NCBI RefSeq assembly: GCF_027568395.1
Contig: NZ_JANKZL010000001.1
Location: forward strand, 62,001-126,000
Reading direction: 5' to 3'
DNA from: Aminobacter sp. HY435
GTDB lineage: Bacteria; Pseudomonadota; Alphaproteobacteria; Rhizobiales; Rhizobiaceae
DNA: 64,000 nt
Below, piece after piece: positions 34,701-43,716 of this stretch (its first letter is position 1; each line of letters begins with the position of its first letter). The notes beneath the pieces were generated by a model that ran no database searches, had not been told where the DNA came from, and worked only from the letters and a program-made list of their open reading frames with translations. Both the position numbers and the translations under genes were made by a program.

Positions 34701-35224
34701 ATGCCGCCGCGCACGGCGAACTCACCGACGCCGCGCACTGTCGGCACCCGCTCGAACCCTGCGCGCTCCAGCCGCGCCACCAGCCCATTCATCTCGACCT
34801 GGTTGCCCGGCTTGGCACGGAACTCCTGCGCCTCGATGGCGGCGGCAGGCGGCACGCGCTGCAGCAGCGCATTGGCAGTGGTCAGCACGATCGCCCTGTG
34901 CGGCGCCTTGCGCAGTGCAATCATCGCCGCCAGTGCATCGAGACGCCGTGCCGCGGCGTCGGAACCTGGCGAAACGCGGTCGTAGGGCAGGCAGTCCCAC
35001 GCCGGCAGTTCCAGCACCGGCAGATCCGGCGCGACGAAAGCCAGCGCTTCGGCGATCTGCGGCAATCTTTGACCGTCGCGCGCAACGAAGATGATCGGCC
35101 CATCCGGCGCCAATTCGGCTGCCGCCACGGCCAGTGCAAAGGCCTCATAGCCGTCGGCGACGCCATCGACGATGAACTGTCCGGCACGGCCATTCGGCAG
35201 GCCAATGGGTTTCAGCACGCTCAT
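31724..35224 (-). CDS. mfd: Transcription-repair coupling factor Mfd
   Basis: Removes RNA polymerase stalled at DNA damage and recruits the UvrABC machinery. The 1166-residue protein has a UvrB-like N-terminal part (VARDGQRLPQIAEALAF onward), an RNA-polymerase-interaction domain (SGDIVVHADHGIGRFVGLKTIE near residue 500), and an SF2 motor with Walker A CGDVGFGKTEVALRAAF and motif II IIDEEQHFGVKHKERLK. It ends with the TRG motif region and the C-terminal D7 domain. ATG at 35224 is the natural start: sequence upstream of it in the same frame is the sdhE gene in another phase. It lies 8 bases after the sdhE stop and is likely cotranscribed with it. uvrA is also present at the window's right edge. 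Confidence 0.97.
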   Translation of the reverse strand: MSVLKPIGLPNGRAGQFIVDGVADGYEAFALAVAAAELAPDGPIIFVARDGQRLPQIAEALAFVAPDLPVLELPAWDCLPYDRVSPGSDAAARRLDALAAMIALRKAPHRAIVLTTANALLQRVPPAAAIEAQEFRAKPGNQVEMNGLVARLERAGFERVPTVRGVGEFAVRGGILDLYAPGAADALRLDFFGDTLETIRAFDVATQRTTGSRNLVVLQAMSEVALIPETISKFRRSYIDAFGAPSRDDALYAAVSEGRRFAGMEHWLPFFYPHMETVFEYLPAAPVVFDHLAREALGERHALIVDHYEARRKQAEGKGLKDAVPYKPVAPELMYLSPDEVTMALADEANAEFTPFDAPDAGARKVLHAGSHAGRSFAEERADPNANVFDVVVRHIADQRAAKRRVVVAGWTEGSLDRLAQILDEHDLGNLKRVASLADIEALKAGEAGLAVLPIEAGFEAGELVFVAEQDILGDRLIRRSKKRKRAADFIAEASALSSGDIVVHADHGIGRFVGLKTIEAAGAPHDCLEIHYAADGRLFLPVENIELLSRYGSDSAEAPLDRLGGGAWQSRKAKLKRRLLEMAGQLIRLAAERQMREAPAMSPPEGVYGEFAARFPYEETDDQQGAIDSVMEDLSAGKPMDRLICGDVGFGKTEVALRAAFIAAMEGFQVAVVVPTTLLSRQHFKTFSQRFAGLPVVVRQASRLVGTKELAETKKGVAEGTVDIVVGTHALLSASISFKNLGLLIIDEEQHFGVKHKERLKELKSDVHVLTLSATPIPRTLQLALTGVRELSLIATPPVDRMAVRSFISPYDPLVIRETLLRERYRGGHSFYVVPRIADLAEVHQFLQESVPELKVAVAHGQMAPGQLDDIMNAFYDGQYDVLLSTTIVESGLDIPTANTLIVHRADMFGLAQLYQLRGRVGRAKVRAYALFTLPANRTLTTTADRRLKVLQSLDTLGAGFQLASHDLDIRGAGNLLGDEQSGHIKEVGFELYQQMLEEAVAELRGSGQEIDTGWSPLIAVGTAVMIPESYVPDLQLRLALYRRLGDLESTDEIDGFGAELIDRFGPLPEEVKHLLKIVFIKALCRKANVEKLDAGPKGVVVQFRKREFANPAGLVGYIAEQGSLAKIRADHSVVFARDWPNAEKRLAGSAVIMTQLAKLAEQAM

Positions 35225-35232
35225 GATTGGAC

Positions 35233-35520
35233 TCAGGCTATGAAGGCGGTGCGCGACGCGACGATCTGCTGATAGACCTCGCTGTCGACGGCGGCCGGCA
35301 CCGGCGCCTCGCCGATGATCCACGACAGCAGCTCCTTGTCAGTGATGTCGAGCAGCACTTCGTAGAGGTCGAGCTGCTCATCGCTCAGCTTGTCGATGTT
35401 GACGTCGGCGAAGCTTCCAAGGATGAGATCCATCTCGCGCATGCCGCGGTGCCAGGAACGGAACAGGAGCTTGCGCCTGCGCGTGTCCAGTCCTTCGCTC
35501 GAGCGTGTCGTACCGGTCAT
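35233..35520 (-). CDS. sdhE: Succinate dehydrogenase assembly factor SdhE
   Basis: A 95-residue YgfY/SdhE/Sdh5 protein required for covalent FAD attachment to succinate dehydrogenase. RRKLLFRSWHRGMREMDLILGSFAD (residues about 15-39) contains the flavinylation motif RGxxE. YEVLLDITDKELLSWI is the second conserved part. I chose the ATG at 35520 (MTGTTRSSEG), preceded by AGAGGAATTGCAGAA; an upstream start at 35550 would enter the recG promoter. The pairing with mfd is common in alphaproteobacteria. Confidence 0.93.
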   Translation of the reverse strand: MTGTTRSSEGLDTRRRKLLFRSWHRGMREMDLILGSFADVNIDKLSDEQLDLYEVLLDITDKELLSWIIGEAPVPAAVDSEVYQQIVASRTAFIA

Positions 35521-35613
35521 TTCTGCAATTCCTCTGGTGTCGGGGCGCATATAGCGTGGATAGCCGCCCCTGTCAGCCTTTGCCCGGGCAACTGCAACGC
35601 ATAAGCTGACATC

Positions 35614-37722
35614 ATGCGTCCCTCATTGCTCGATCCCCTCTTCTCGCCCATCACGACACTTGCCGGCGTCGGTCCGAAGGTGGCGGTGCTGATCGAAAAG
35701 GTGGTGCCAGCGGATTTGGGTGATCGGTCGGCCCGTGTCGGCGATCTCTTGTTCGTGCTGCCGAATTCGGTCATCGACCGGCGCAACCGGCCGGGCATCG
35801 CCCTTGCGGCCGAAGGCGCAATCGTCACGCTGGAAGTCCGCATCGATCGCCATCAGCCGGCGCCACGCGGCAACCGCGCGGCGCCCTATCGGGTGTTCGC
35901 CCATGACGACACCGGCGAGATCGCGCTGACCTTCTTCCACGCCCATGCCGCCTATCTCGAAAAGGCGATGCCTGAGGGCGAGAGGGTCATTGTCTCGGGG
36001 CGCATGGAATGGTTCAACGGCCGTCCGTCGATGGTCCATCCCGATCACATCGCGCTGGCCAGCGAAGCCGACAAGCTGCCGCTCATCGAACCGGTCTATC
36101 CGCTGACCGCGGGGCTATCGACCAAGGTGCTGCGGCGGGCCATCGGCCAGGCGCTGGAGCGGGTGCCGACATTCCCTGAATGGCTCGATCCCGACGTCAT
36201 GAAGCGACAGAGCTTTCCAGCCTTCGCGCCTGCCCTCCAGCGCATCCACAATCCGTTGGATCCCATCGATGCCTCGCCCGAGAACGCCGCCTGGCGCCGC
36301 CTCGCCTATGACGAGTTCCTCGCCGGACAGGTCTCGCTGGCGCTTGTCCGTGCCCGCGTGCGCAAGTTGCATGGCCGCCCGCTGACCGGTGACGGCAGGA
36401 TCGTCGAGGTGCTGCGCGCGGCCCTGCCTTACAAGCTGACCAATTCGCAGGCGCACGCCCTGGCGGAAATCGATGCCGATCTTGCCAAACCCGAACGCAT
36501 GCTGCGGCTGCTGCAGGGCGATGTCGGCTCAGGCAAGACGGTGGTCGCGTTGCTGTCGATGGCGCGGGCGGTGGAGGCCGGTGGCCAGGCGGCTTTGATG
36601 GCGCCGACCGAAATCCTTGCCCGCCAGCATCTGGCGACTATCTCACCGCTCGCTGAACGTGTGGGCATGAAAGTGGCCGTGCTGACTGGACGCGAAAAGG
36701 GCCGCGAACGGGTGCAGATCCTCGCCGGCCTCGAAAGCGGCGACATCGACATCGTCATCGGCACGCACGCCCTGTTCCAGGAAACAGTGGTGTTCCGCGA
36801 TCTCGCGCTCGCTATCATCGACGAGCAGCACCGCTTCGGCGTCCACCAGCGCCTCGCCATGACCGCCAAGGGCGATGCGCCCGACATGCTGGTGATGACC
36901 GCGACGCCGATCCCCCGCACGCTGGTCCTCACGGCGTTCGGCGACATGGACGTCTCGCGCCTGACCGAAAAGCCGGCGGGCCGGCAACCGATCAAGACTG
37001 TGACTCTGCCGCTCGAGCGCATCGACGAGCTCGTCGGCCGCATCCGCGACGCTGTCGCCGAGGGCCAGAAAGTCTACTGGATCTGCCCGCTGGTCGAAGA
37101 GTCCGAAGAAATCAAGCTGATGTCGGCAGAGGATCGCTTTGCCTCGCTGCAGCCTGTCTTCGGTGCTCGTATCGGCCTCGTCCACGGCCGCATGAAGGGG
37201 GCAGAGAAGGACGAGGCGATGCGCGCCTTCAAGGACGGCGAAACGCGCGTGCTGATCGCCACCACCGTCATAGAGGTCGGCGTCGACGTGCCGGACGCCA
37301 CCATCATCGTCATCGAGCATGCCGAGCGTTTCGGCCTCGCGCAGTTGCACCAACTGCGCGGCCGCGTTGGCCGCGGCTCGAAGCCTTCGACCTGCGTGCT
37401 GCTCTACAAGGATCCGCTCGGCGAAACGGCCAAGCGCCGCCTTTCGGTGATGCGCGACACCGAGGACGGCTTCGTCATCGCCGAGGAGGATCTGAAGCTG
37501 CGTGGCGAAGGCGAATTGCTGGGGACCCGCCAGTCCGGCACGCCGGGTTTCCAGGTCGCGCGCATCGAGGCGCATGCCGACCTGCTCGAAATCGCCCGCG
37601 ACGACGCGCGGCTGATCCTGACGCGCGACCCGGACCTCATCTCGCCGCGCGGCGAGGCGCTGCGGCAGTTGCTCTACTTGTTCGGGCGCGACGAGGCGGT
37701 CAGGCTGCTGAGGGCCGGCTGA
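35614..37722 (+). CDS. recG: ATP-dependent DNA helicase RecG
   Basis: Branch-migrating helicase that reverses stalled replication forks. The 702 residues have an N-terminal wedge domain (GDLLFVLPNSVIDRRNRPGI region, then the OB part VTLEVRIDRHQ), Walker A LQGDVGSGKTVVALLSM near residues 303-319, motif II IIDEQHRFGVHQR near 399, and motif VI QLHQLRGRVGRGSKPSTC. It is divergent from sdhE-mfd. Its last 49 bases overlap the end of the DUF502 gene tail to tail. Confidence 0.97.
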   Translation: MRPSLLDPLFSPITTLAGVGPKVAVLIEKVVPADLGDRSARVGDLLFVLPNSVIDRRNRPGIALAAEGAIVTLEVRIDRHQPAPRGNRAAPYRVFAHDDTGEIALTFFHAHAAYLEKAMPEGERVIVSGRMEWFNGRPSMVHPDHIALASEADKLPLIEPVYPLTAGLSTKVLRRAIGQALERVPTFPEWLDPDVMKRQSFPAFAPALQRIHNPLDPIDASPENAAWRRLAYDEFLAGQVSLALVRARVRKLHGRPLTGDGRIVEVLRAALPYKLTNSQAHALAEIDADLAKPERMLRLLQGDVGSGKTVVALLSMARAVEAGGQAALMAPTEILARQHLATISPLAERVGMKVAVLTGREKGRERVQILAGLESGDIDIVIGTHALFQETVVFRDLALAIIDEQHRFGVHQRLAMTAKGDAPDMLVMTATPIPRTLVLTAFGDMDVSRLTEKPAGRQPIKTVTLPLERIDELVGRIRDAVAEGQKVYWICPLVEESEEIKLMSAEDRFASLQPVFGARIGLVHGRMKGAEKDEAMRAFKDGETRVLIATTVIEVGVDVPDATIIVIEHAERFGLAQLHQLRGRVGRGSKPSTCVLLYKDPLGETAKRRLSVMRDTEDGFVIAEEDLKLRGEGELLGTRQSGTPGFQVARIEAHADLLEIARDDARLILTRDPDLISPRGEALRQLLYLFGRDEAVRLLRAG

Positions 37723-38429
37723 GGCATTTCGCCGACCGGCGGATTGCCGACCGGGCCGTCGACGACCTTGCCCTTGGCCGCAGTCTTCCGCCTGGTTTCG
37801 GGCGCCACCAGTCCCGCTGAAACGATCAGCTTGGCGCCGTCCTCGATGCTCATGTCGAGCAGCACGATCTCGGACCTGGGCACATACATCAGGAAACCGG
37901 TCGTCGGGTTAGGTGTGCACGGCATGAACACGGCGACCAGCGGATCGCCTTCCGGATCGAGCTTTTCGTTGATCTCGGTGTGTTTTTCATTCGCGACGAA
38001 GACGATCGACCAGACGCCCTTGCGCGGATATTCGACCATGCCGACGGTGCGGAACATCTCGTTCTTGTTCGACAACGCGGTCTCGAACAATTGCTTCAAT
38101 GCCCGGTACAGCCCGCGCACCAGCGGCATTCGTCCCAGCAGATGTTCGCCGAAGGAAACGATGGCGCGGCCGATGAAATTGGCCGTCAGGAACCCGATCA
38201 GCGTGATCAGCACCAGCGCCACGATGAGCCCGAACCCGGGAATCCTGACCGACAGATAGGTGTCGGGGTTGTAGGAGCTCGGCAGGTACGGCTTGACCCA
38301 CGAATCGACCCAGCCGACGAACGACCAGACGATGTATACGGTCAGCGCCAACGGCGCGCAGACGACAAACCCGGTCAGGAAGTAGTTCCTCAACCGTGTC
38401 ATGGCCGATGTTCTGGACTGGTCCGTCAT
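37674..38429 (-). CDS. DUF502 family membrane protein
   Basis: A 251-residue protein with two hydrophobic hairpins near the N-terminus (LTGFVVCAPLALTVYIVWSF and PGFGLIVALVLITLIGFLTA, residues about 18-90). The conserved DUF502 stretches GRMPLVRGLYRALKQLFETAL and VGMVEYPRKGVWSIVFV follow, then VFMPCTPNPTTGFLMYVP. A Pro/Thr-rich C-terminal tail of about 30 residues varies among homologues. Function is unknown. Its 3' end overlaps recG by 49 bases; the conserved part ends before the overlap, so the overlap encodes only the variable tail. Confidence 0.92.
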   Translation of the reverse strand: MTDQSRTSAMTRLRNYFLTGFVVCAPLALTVYIVWSFVGWVDSWVKPYLPSSYNPDTYLSVRIPGFGLIVALVLITLIGFLTANFIGRAIVSFGEHLLGRMPLVRGLYRALKQLFETALSNKNEMFRTVGMVEYPRKGVWSIVFVANEKHTEINEKLDPEGDPLVAVFMPCTPNPTTGFLMYVPRSEIVLLDMSIEDGAKLIVSAGLVAPETRRKTAAKGKVVDGPVGNPPVGEMPQPALSSLTASSRPNK

Positions 38430-38511
38430 GTCTCACCGCAATGCTCTTTGCAGCGCAACATTAGTGAACCGCGCAAGGCTTTGGAACCGGGAACTTCGTA
38501 GGGGCCGCGCC

Positions 38512-40335
38512 CTACTCCACCGTTACCGACTTGGCCAGGTTGCGCGGCTGATCGACGTCGGTGCCCATGAAGACGGCGGTGAAATAGGCCAGCATCTGGA
38601 TCGGCAGGGCGTAGATGATCGGCGCGATGAATTCCGGGACGTCCGGCAGGATGATCGTCTCCATCGTGTCGACGGTTGCCTGGGCTGCGCCCTTCCGATC
38701 GGTGATCAGGATGATCTTGCCGCCCCGCGCCGCCACTTCCTGCATGTTCGACACGGTTTTCTCGAAGATACGGTCATGCGGAGCGATAACGATGACCGGC
38801 ATGTTCTCGTCGATCAGCGCGATCGGCCCGTGCTTCAGCTCACCCGCCGCGTAGCCTTCGGCGTGGATGTAGGAGATTTCCTTGAGCTTGAGCGCGCCTT
38901 CCATGGCGAGCGGGAAACTGGTGTCGCGGCCGAGATAGAGCACGTGCTTGTAGTGCGACAGGTCGCGCGCCACTTTCTCGATCTGCTTGTCGAGCTTGAG
39001 CACCTGTGCGGCGTAGCGCGGCGTCTCCGACAGGCTGCGCACCAGCGCCTGCTCTTCATCCGCGGTGATCGTGCCCCGCTGCGAAGCAGCGCGAATCGTC
39101 AGCGCCGCAAGCACCGAAAGCTGGCAGGTAAAGGCCTTGGTCGAGGCGACGCCGATCTCGGGCCCGGCCAGCGTCGGCAGCGTCACGTCGGATTCGCGCG
39201 CGATGGTCGATTCGCGCACGTTGACGATGGCGCCGATCGGCACGCCCTCCTTGCGGCAGTAGCGCAGCGAAGCCAATGTGTCGGCGGTTTCGCCCGACTG
39301 CGAGACGAAGAACGCCGCACTTTTCTTCGAGATCGGCATTTCGCGGTAGCGAAACTCCGAGGCGACATCGATGTCGACCGGCAGCCGCGCATGGCGTTCG
39401 AACCAGTATTTGCCGACCAGTCCTGCAAGATAGGCGGTGCCGCAGGCCGAGAACGCCAGCCGGTCGATGTCGGCGAAATTGAACGGCAGGTCGAGCGGTT
39501 TGGACGTTCCTTGCGTGAAGTCCAGGTAATGCGCCAGGGTGTGGGAGATTACCTCCGGCTGCTCATGGATTTCCTTCTCCATGAAATGCCTGTGGTTGCC
39601 CTTGTCGACGAGGTAGCTGCTGCCGACCGATTGGCGCCGCTGCCGCTCCACTGGCTTGCCGTCGATGTCATAGACTTGGAATTCGTCGCGGCGCACCACT
39701 GCCCAGTCGCCATCCTCGAGATAGGTGACCGAGTTGGTGAAAGGCGCAAGCGCGATGGCATCCGACCCCAGGAACATCTCGCCTTCGCCATGACCGATGG
39801 CGAGCGGCGGTCCGTTGCGCGCGCCAACAATCAGATTGTCGTCGCTGGCAAACATGATGGCGAGCGCAAACGCACCGTTGAGCCGCTTCAACGCGACATG
39901 CGCCGCCTCGACAGGCTTCACTCCACGCGCCAGCTCGCGCGCGATCAAATGGGCAACGACCTCTGTGTCGGTCTGCGACGTGAACTCGTAGCCGTCGCCC
40001 TTGAGCTCCTGGCGCAGCTCGGCGAAGTTTTCGATGATGCCGTTGTGGACGATCGCCACTCCGTTGGAGAAATGCGGATGCGCATTGGTCTCGTTAGGCA
40101 CGCCATGGGTCGCCCAGCGGGTGTGGCCGATGCCAATCATGCCGTCGAGCGGCTCGTTCTTGAGCCGGCGTTCGAGGTTGACCAGCTTGCCTTCGGCGCG
40201 GCGGCGCGCAAGCTCTCCATTCTCGATGGTGGCAACGCCGGCAGAATCATAGCCGCGGTATTCGAGGCGCTTCAGCGCATCGACGATCAGCGGCGCAACC
40301 GGCGTCTGGCCGACGATTCCGACAATTCCGCACAT
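38512..40335 (-). CDS. glmS: Glutamine-fructose-6-phosphate aminotransferase (isomerizing) GlmS
   Basis: Makes glucosamine-6-phosphate, the first amino-sugar step toward peptidoglycan and lipopolysaccharide. The 607 residues start MCGIVGIVGQ, where Cys2 is the N-terminal glutaminase nucleophile. HTRWATHGVPNETNAHPH is the glutaminase signature. Two SIS sugar-isomerase domains follow: SQSGETADTLASLRYCR near residue 345 and LGRDTSFPLAMEGALKLKEISYIHAEGYAAGELKHGPIAL near 470-510. It ends in LAKSVTVE, the usual C-terminus. It lies downstream of glmU on the same strand, so both steps of UDP-GlcNAc supply are linked. Confidence 0.98.
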   Translation of the reverse strand: MCGIVGIVGQTPVAPLIVDALKRLEYRGYDSAGVATIENGELARRRAEGKLVNLERRLKNEPLDGMIGIGHTRWATHGVPNETNAHPHFSNGVAIVHNGIIENFAELRQELKGDGYEFTSQTDTEVVAHLIARELARGVKPVEAAHVALKRLNGAFALAIMFASDDNLIVGARNGPPLAIGHGEGEMFLGSDAIALAPFTNSVTYLEDGDWAVVRRDEFQVYDIDGKPVERQRRQSVGSSYLVDKGNHRHFMEKEIHEQPEVISHTLAHYLDFTQGTSKPLDLPFNFADIDRLAFSACGTAYLAGLVGKYWFERHARLPVDIDVASEFRYREMPISKKSAAFFVSQSGETADTLASLRYCRKEGVPIGAIVNVRESTIARESDVTLPTLAGPEIGVASTKAFTCQLSVLAALTIRAASQRGTITADEEQALVRSLSETPRYAAQVLKLDKQIEKVARDLSHYKHVLYLGRDTSFPLAMEGALKLKEISYIHAEGYAAGELKHGPIALIDENMPVIVIAPHDRIFEKTVSNMQEVAARGGKIILITDRKGAAQATVDTMETIILPDVPEFIAPIIYALPIQMLAYFTAVFMGTDVDQPRNLAKSVTVE

Positions 40336-40473
40336 GATTCAGCCCCGTCAATGTCCCAAAAACCCTGTCGGCCTTTTAGGCAGAGCAAGGTTCAAGCGGA
40401 AGTCACATTCCGTTTCGTTGCGTATCAGCCGTCCAGCCTTGCGCCACAGTGGCATACGGGAATTGAAATGCGG

Positions 40474-41835
40474 TTACTTGGCCTTCTTCGCCGCGGCCGC
40501 CGAGGCAAAGCGTTCGCGCAATTCCTTGCCCTTGCCGGGCAGAGTTTTCTGCCGTGCACGACCAAAGGCCAGCGCATCCTCCGGCACCTCGTCGGTGATG
40601 ACGCTGCCCGATGCGATGTATGAACGCGCGCCGATGGCAATCGGCGCCACTATCGAGGTGTTCGAGCCGATGAAGGCGCCCTCGCCGATGTCGGTGAAGA
40701 ACTTCGAATAACCGTCGTAATTGCAGGTGATCGTGCCTGCCCCGATGTTGGCGCCGGCGCCGACGCGCGCGTCGCCGATATAGGTCAGGTGGTTGACCTT
40801 GGCGCCCTTCTCGACCGTTGCCTTCTTGACCTCGCAGAAATTGCCGACCTTGGCCTTTTCATGCAGCTCCGCGCCCGGCCGCAGCCGGGCAAACGGTCCG
40901 ATCTCGGCGCGCGGTCCAACCGAAGCCCCCTCGAGATGGCAATAGGCGTGGACCAGCGCCCCGTCGGCGATTGTCACGCCGACACCGAACCAGACGTTCG
41001 GTTCGACCACCACATCCGCGCCGATCTCCGTGTCATGCGAAAAATAGACGGTTTCAGGCGCAATCAGCGTCGCCCCGCCGAGCATCGCGGAGCGGCGGCG
41101 GCGCTGCTGCCAGATTGCTTCGGCCTCGGCCAGTTCGACCCGGTTGTTGATGCCGAGCACGCTTTCGAAGCCGGCCTCGGTCGCCACGACGTTCAATCCG
41201 GTCCTGTCGGCGATCTCGACGATGTCGGTGAGATAGAATTCACCCTTGGCATTGGCGTTGCCGACCTTGCCGAGCAGTTCGAGCGCCACAGCCCCCGAAA
41301 TCGCCATCAGGCCGGCATTGCAAAAGCTGATCATGCGCTCTTCGTCGCTGCAGTCCTTGTCCTCACGGATGGCGACAAGCTTGCCGTCCTTTTCGATCAG
41401 GCGACCATAGCCCGCGGGATTGGGCGTGCGGAAACCGATGACAACGACGGCAGCGCCTTCCGCGAGCTTTTGCCGCGCCGACGCCAGTGCGCCGGCCTCG
41501 ATCAGCGGCGTGTCGCCAAACATCACCAGCAAATCATCGTAACCGCGTGCGATGGCGGCCCGCGCCGCAAGCACCGCATGGGCGGTGCCCAAACGCTGGG
41601 ACTGGACGAAGATTTCGGCCTCCGGCGCAAAACCCTGTGCTGCTTTCTGCACCTCCTCGCCACCGTGACCGACAACGATCCCCAGGTCGCCGGCACCCGC
41701 CGCTTCCGCGGCACGGGCGACATGGGCAACCATGGGCAGGCCGGCGATCTTGTGCAGCACCTTTGGCGTCGCGCTTTTCATGCGCGTGCCCTCGCCGGCG
41801 GCGAGGATGATCGACAGGCAGGATCGTGCGGTCAT
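40474..41835 (-). CDS. glmU: Bifunctional UDP-N-acetylglucosamine diphosphorylase/glucosamine-1-phosphate N-acetyltransferase GlmU
   Basis: Acetylates glucosamine-1-phosphate and couples it to UTP to give UDP-GlcNAc. The 453 residues have the nucleotidyltransferase signature [12 protein letters not shown] (residues 10-21), then [10 protein letters not shown] and GDTPLI. The left-handed beta-helix half carries hexapeptide repeats and the acetyltransferase region [34 protein letters not shown]. It is 138 bases upstream of glmS on the same strand. Confidence 0.97.
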   Translation of the reverse strand: MTARSCLSIILAAGEGTRMKSATPKVLHKIAGLPMVAHVARAAEAAGAGDLGIVVGHGGEEVQKAAQGFAPEAEIFVQSQRLGTAHAVLAARAAIARGYDDLLVMFGDTPLIEAGALASARQKLAEGAAVVVIGFRTPNPAGYGRLIEKDGKLVAIREDKDCSDEERMISFCNAGLMAISGAVALELLGKVGNANAKGEFYLTDIVEIADRTGLNVVATEAGFESVLGINNRVELAEAEAIWQQRRRRSAMLGGATLIAPETVYFSHDTEIGADVVVEPNVWFGVGVTIADGALVHAYCHLEGASVGPRAEIGPFARLRPGAELHEKAKVGNFCEVKKATVEKGAKVNHLTYIGDARVGAGANIGAGTITCNYDGYSKFFTDIGEGAFIGSNTSIVAPIAIGARSYIASGSVITDEVPEDALAFGRARQKTLPGKGKELRERFASAAAAKKAK

Positions 41836-42022
41836 GGAATATTCCGGATGTTCGGAGCGGATTCGGTGCGATTATTAGCATCGCTGCCATAGCGCGCCAA
41901 AGCGGTCAATTCCGTGGCGCTCCGCGCTACGCGCCGCTGCACGCGGCGGGCTTGGACTTGCGCCTTGTCCAACTTTGCGCCTCGCAGCCGGTGCCACGAA
42001 AGCCGAAAGGCTATCCCTTGCC

Positions 42023-42769
42023 TCAGCCAAGTTGTCCGAGGATCGGAAAACGCTCGAGCAGCCAGTACGACGCCGTCTGGATGCCACCGGTCAGGAACAG
42101 CACGCCTGCAACCACCAGCAGGGCGCCGATGGCCTTTTCCACCTTGCCGAGGTGGACCTTGAACTTGCCGAGGAAGCGCATGAACGCGCCCGAGAACATC
42201 GCCGCGATCAGGAACGGAATGCCGAGCCCAAGCGAATAGACCGCCAGCAGCAGCGCGCCCTCGCCCACCGTCTCGCGCCCGCCGGCGAGCGTCAGGATGG
42301 GACCGAGCACCGGGCCGATGCACGGCGTCCAGCCAAAGGCGAAAGCAAGGCCCATCAGGTATGCGGCGAGGTTGCTCGCCGGTTTACCCTGCGACTGGAA
42401 GCGCGCCTCGCGCGACAGCAGCGGAATGCGCAGCACGCCGAGAAAATTGAGCCCCATCAGGATGATCAGCACGCCGGCGGCCATCGCCAGCGGCTCCTGC
42501 CACACCCGCAGCAGCTGGCCGATTGTCGAGGCGCCGGCGCCCAGCGCCACGAAGACGGTGGAAAACCCAAGCACGAACGACGCCGACGCCGCCATCAGCG
42601 CACCGCGCGCCGGAGTGACCGTTGCTGCGTTGCCCTCGGCCCGGAAATCCTCGACCGAAACGCCCGCCATGTAGCAAAGGTAGGGCGGCACCAGAGGCAA
42701 CACGCAAGGCGACAGGAACGACAGCGCTCCCGCTCCCAATGCACTCAGGTAACCGATATCCAACGCCAT
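42023..42769 (-). CDS. ccdA: Cytochrome c biogenesis protein CcdA
   Basis: A 248-residue DsbD-type transmembrane electron carrier that passes reducing power from cytoplasmic thioredoxin to periplasmic thiol proteins of cytochrome c maturation. Family marks are GALSFLSPCVLPLVPPYLCYMAG (first conserved Cys) near residues 14-36 and AFAFGWTPCIGPVLGPILTLA (second Cys) near 143-163. About six membrane segments are visible. It lies 187 bases upstream of glmU on the same strand, with no known functional link. Confidence 0.93.
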   Translation of the reverse strand: MALDIGYLSALGAGALSFLSPCVLPLVPPYLCYMAGVSVEDFRAEGNAATVTPARGALMAASASFVLGFSTVFVALGAGASTIGQLLRVWQEPLAMAAGVLIILMGLNFLGVLRIPLLSREARFQSQGKPASNLAAYLMGLAFAFGWTPCIGPVLGPILTLAGGRETVGEGALLLAVYSLGLGIPFLIAAMFSGAFMRFLGKFKVHLGKVEKAIGALLVVAGVLFLTGGIQTASYWLLERFPILGQLG

Positions 42770-42852
42770 GCCATACAGCTCCGCTCAAAATCCAGCCGCC
42801 GCATATAGCCGGACAATTTCGAGGGCACCAATCACCATTCCGTGGCAGGAAA

Positions 42853-42880
42853 AAAGGGCCGGCGCTATCGCCAGCCCTTT
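42853..42880 (-). terminator. Rho-independent terminator of the small exported-protein gene
   Basis: AAAGGGC (42853-42859) and GGCG (42861-42864) pair with CGCC (42869-42872) and GCCCTTT (42874-42880), with one C/A mismatch and a CTAT loop. A run of A precedes it, giving a U tail on the minus strand. Confidence 0.82.
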
Positions 42881-42923
42881 GACGCCCGGAGCAATGGCCT
42901 GGCGTCGATCTGCCCGCGCAGCA

Positions 42924-43262
42924 TTATTCGTGGATGGTGTACTCCCCGAGTTCGCACAGATTCTGCTTGTCGGTGGTGGTGTCGAGGTCGGAGCCTTCTT
43001 CGAACTCGAAACGCATGTCGTAGTCGCAGGTGCGACGGCCATCGGCGATGGTGATTTGCATCGTTTCACCGGGAGCCAGCGTATCGCGGCCGAAAATGTC
43101 GTCCTCCCACTGCTCGACGCCAACAGGCGACGCGTAGAAATTGGTGAGCACCGACTGCGTGCCGTTCTTCAACGTGAAGACCAGGTCGTCTGCCTTTGCG
43201 GCGACGGTAAGAGCAGACAGGGTCACGGCCGAAGCAAACGCGATCTTCAAAAAAGTATGCAT
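42924..43262 (-). CDS. Small exported protein of unknown function
   Basis: A 112-residue protein with a signal peptide (MHTFLKIAFASAVTLSALTV, cut near AKA-DDLVF at about residue 24). The mature part reads FTLKNGTQSVLTNFYASPVG, then WEDDIFGRDTLAPGETMQI, IADGRRTCDYDMRFEFE and NLCELGEYTIHE. Two Cys could form a disulfide. Related proteins occur in rhizobia and are sometimes wrongly named argininosuccinate lyase; there is no such enzyme domain here. The ATG at 43262 is chosen since it starts the leader. Function is unknown. Confidence 0.82.
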   Translation of the reverse strand: MHTFLKIAFASAVTLSALTVAAKADDLVFTLKNGTQSVLTNFYASPVGVEQWEDDIFGRDTLAPGETMQITIADGRRTCDYDMRFEFEEGSDLDTTTDKQNLCELGEYTIHE

Positions 43263-43480
43263 TATGTATGTCCACAACGATGGGCAGCCCGATATTGGGC
43301 GACATCGTTTACCAGTGGGCCATGAACCCAGCAATATGATGCGGTTGTAATATTCGCCCCCTCGCCGGTGCTCGACAGGAGCAAAAACACCAAGCTAGGG
43401 AGAGGCTGTTTTTCCGGTTGACCCGCACCGGCACTCTCCCTATGTTCCGCCGCAATTCCCGGCCGCCGCGCGGCCTTCGG

Positions 43481-43556
43481 GAGCGCGTAGCTCAGCCGGT
43501 AGAGCAACTGACTTTTAATCAGTAGGTCCAGGGTTCGAATCCCTGCGCGCTCACCA
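43481..43556 (+). tRNA. tRNA-Lys (anticodon TTT)
   Basis: A 76-base cloverleaf with the CCA end encoded. Acceptor arms GAGCGCG (43481-43487) and CGCGCTC (43546-43552) pair perfectly. The anticodon stem ACTGA/TCAGT encloses the loop CTTTTAA with TTT at 43514-43516. The T arm reads GGTTCGAATCC. Confidence 0.98.
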
Positions 43557-43716
43557 ATAATATCAAGAAAATCAAGACATTACACTCTAGCAACGGTCGA
43601 GCCATGTCTGCAGCTCAGGCCGAGTCCGCACAGTGTCCGAATTTGTTCACGGGGCTCGACAACACCGTGTCCGTGTGGAAGCTGTGCTACGCAGAGGATG
43701 TGCACGGGGGCTGAAA

